Below are positions 5,679 to 7,176 of a DNA stretch of 7,176 nucleotides, one piece after another. A program made the position numbers and the translations under genes. The notes beneath the pieces were generated by a model. The model ran no database searches. It was not told where the DNA came from and saw only the letters and a list, made by a program, of their open reading frames with translations. Within the stretch, counting starts at the first letter, position 1, and the number at the start of each line of letters is the position of its first letter. The stretch is from an uncultured Rikenellaceae bacterium (GTDB taxonomy: Bacteria; Bacteroidota; Bacteroidia; Bacteroidales; UBA932): the NCBI GenBank assembly GCA_937906485.1, contig CALCYB010000129.1, positions 1 through 7,176 of the forward strand, given 5' to 3'.

Positions 5679-7176
5679 ATGATGACCACAATTATAGTAG
5701 CAGTTGTAGCTGCTTTTGTCGGTGCGGGGATCTACATCCTCATCCAGCAAACACTGCTCAAAAAGAAAAGAGAAGCAGCCCTCAAAGCGGCTGAACAGGA
5801 AGGAGAAAATATCAAAAAAGAAAAAATCTTCCAAGCAAAAGAGAAATTCCTGCAATTGAAGAGTGAACACGAGCAGTACATCAACGAAAAGAACGCCCAA
5901 ATTCAGCAACAGGAAACAAAACTCAAGCAAAAAGAGATTCAGATCAACCAACAGGCCTCCGAAATACAACGCAAGAACAAAGAAGTGGAGAGCATCAAGG
6001 ATAACCTGAAAACCCAACTGGATCTGGTCAACCGTAAAAACGAAGAATACGAAAAACTCAAAAAACAAGCCATTGACCAAATCGAAAGCATTGCCGGTAT
6101 GACAGCTGCCGAAGCAAAGGCCCAATTGGTGGAAAGCATGCGTGAAGAAGCCAAGAGCCAAGCGATGTCTTATATCAATGATGTCATGGATGAAGCCCGG
6201 ATGACTGCGAGCAAAGAAGCCAAACGCATTGTCATCAACACCATCCAACGGGTAGCTCCCGAAACGGCTATTGAAAACGCCGTCACCGTATTTCACATTG
6301 ACAGCGACGAAATCAAAGGCCGCATCATCGGACGCGAAGGCCGTAATATCCGCGCCTTGGAAGCGGCTACCGGGGTAGAGATTGTAGTAGATGACACGCC
6401 TGAAGCCATCCTGCTTTCGGCATTCGATCCGGTAAGAAGAGAAGTTGCCCGCCTGGCCTTGCACCAACTGGTCACCGACGGCCGGATTCACCCTGCCCGC
6501 ATTGAAGAAGTGGTGGCCAAAGTGCAAAAACAATTGGAAGATGAAATCCTGGAAACCGGTAAACGCACCTGCATTGACTTGGGTATCCATGGTATGAACA
6601 TCGAACTGATCAAACTCATCGGACGGATGAAATACCGTTCATCCTACGGTCAGAACCTTTTGCAACATGCCCGCGAAACCGCTAACCTCTGTGCGGTCAT
6701 GGCATCGGAACTCGGCTTGAACCCGAAGAAGGCAAAACGTGCCGGCTTGTTGCACGACATCGGTAAGGTGCCCGATGAAGAAAACGAATTGCCACACGCA
6801 TTATATGGTATGAAGTTGGCAGAAAAGTATAAGGAAAAGGCAGACATTTGCAATGCCATCGGTGCTCACCACGACGAAGTGGAAATGACCAGCCTCTTGG
6901 CACCGATTGTACAGGTATGTGACGCCATTTCAGGTGCCCGTCCGGGTGCCCGTCGTGAAATCGTGGAAGCTTACATCAAGCGCCTCAACGACCTCGAACA
7001 ATTGGCCATGTCTTATCCGGGTGTCACCAAGACTTACGCCATCCAGGCAGGTCGTGAACTCCGTGTCATCGTTGGTGCCGACAAGATTGACGACAAGCAG
7101 ACAGAAAGTCTCTCTGCCGACATCGCCAAGAAGATTCAGGATGAAATGACTTATCCGGGTCAAGTGAAGATTACCG
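5679..7176 (+). CDS. rny: Ribonuclease Y, truncated at the window end
   Basis: The frame runs for 499 codons to the right edge without a stop; family members are about 510-520 residues, so only a short C-terminal tail is missing. RNase Y is a membrane-anchored endoribonuclease that starts mRNA decay. Residues about 3-23 are a single N-terminal membrane helix (TTIIVAVVAAFVGAGIYILI). A long Lys/Glu/Gln-rich coiled coil covers roughly 28-150. The KH RNA-binding domain carries GRIIGREGRN at 214-223. The HD catalytic domain has H330 (LLQHARETA), the H359-D360 pair (LLHDIGK), HHDE, and D415 in VCDAISGARPGARRE. All hallmark residues are present. Translation starts at ATGATG; 5679 or 5682 may be used, and I chose the first. 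It follows the 6S-like RNA by about 65 bases, with no clear Shine-Dalgarno and a leader rich in A. Confidence 0.97.
   Translation, partial: MMTTIIVAVVAAFVGAGIYILIQQTLLKKKREAALKAAEQEGENIKKEKIFQAKEKFLQLKSEHEQYINEKNAQIQQQETKLKQKEIQINQQASEIQRKNKEVESIKDNLKTQLDLVNRKNEEYEKLKKQAIDQIESIAGMTAAEAKAQLVESMREEAKSQAMSYINDVMDEARMTASKEAKRIVINTIQRVAPETAIENAVTVFHIDSDEIKGRIIGREGRNIRALEAATGVEIVVDDTPEAILLSAFDPVRREVARLALHQLVTDGRIHPARIEEVVAKVQKQLEDEILETGKRTCIDLGIHGMNIELIKLIGRMKYRSSYGQNLLQHARETANLCAVMASELGLNPKKAKRAGLLHDIGKVPDEENELPHALYGMKLAEKYKEKADICNAIGAHHDEVEMTSLLAPIVQVCDAISGARPGARREIVEAYIKRLNDLEQLAMSYPGVTKTYAIQAGRELRVIVGADKIDDKQTESLSADIAKKIQDEMTYPGQVKIT

Noticed and set aside
5437..5682. An 81-codon open frame on the + strand over the zapA-rny gap.
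   Set aside because: It runs through the structured RNA and its T-run, and the translation has no family features. RNA folding explains the region better.
5613..6590. A long open frame of 325 codons on the - strand.
   Set aside because: It is the complement of the Lys/Glu-rich coiled coil and KH region of RNase Y, and gives a Phe/Leu-rich, low-complexity translation. The + strand frame has clear RNase Y domains.
1..7176. A search for CRISPR arrays, insertion sequence ends, tRNA genes, toxin-antitoxin pairs or a new defence system.
   Set aside because: I saw no regularly spaced repeats, transposase motifs, tRNA cloverleaf or toxin-antitoxin-like gene pair. The gene content is core metabolism, division and RNA decay.

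Overview
The window looks like a chromosomal segment from a member of the Bacteroidales (phylum Bacteroidota) of moderate GC content. The basis is the gene order coiled-coil protein - zapA - 6S-like RNA - RNase Y, a perfect Bacteroidota-type -7 promoter element (TAnnTTTG), the general lack of Shine-Dalgarno sequences, and the protein sequences themselves. All genes lie on the + strand. The window is cut inside a gene at both ends.

Left block (1-4778): five tightly packed, GC-richer genes, probably one transcript. They are the last 41 codons of an unidentified protein, a secreted protein with outer-membrane beta-barrel character, a sodium/dicarboxylate-type (DAACS/SDF) symporter, a YafV/Nit2-type carbon-nitrogen hydrolase whose start overlaps the symporter stop by 8 bases, and an exported UshA-type 5'-nucleotidase. 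The gaps are 6, 18, -8 and 12 bases. The block mixes nutrient uptake (barrel, inner-membrane symporter), periplasmic nucleotide breakdown and cytoplasmic amide repair or salvage. A shared pathway is possible but not shown by the sequence.

Right block (4779-7176): a more AT-rich block starts at a clear promoter in the 45-base gap after the nucleotidase. It encodes a 97-residue coiled-coil protein, then ZapA (FtsZ-ring associated) with an 8-base overlap, then a non-coding stretch of about 260 bases, then RNase Y, which runs off the right end with only a short C-terminal tail missing. The non-coding stretch holds a roughly 190-nt structured RNA. Its 5' and 3' ends form a long imperfect closing stem followed by a T-run, and it has two tetraloop hairpins and an AT-rich hairpin in what would be the 3' strand of the central bubble. 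Size, shape and position between zapA and rny fit 6S RNA (ssrS), the RNA that mimics an open promoter and binds RNA polymerase holoenzyme.

No mobile element, CRISPR array, tRNA, rRNA or defence system is visible. Most of the window is core-genome housekeeping. The points most worth a second look are the 6S-like RNA with its embedded terminator-like hairpin, the symporter whose substrate and sodium-site residues differ from the GltPh pattern, and the conserved-looking coiled-coil partner of ZapA.
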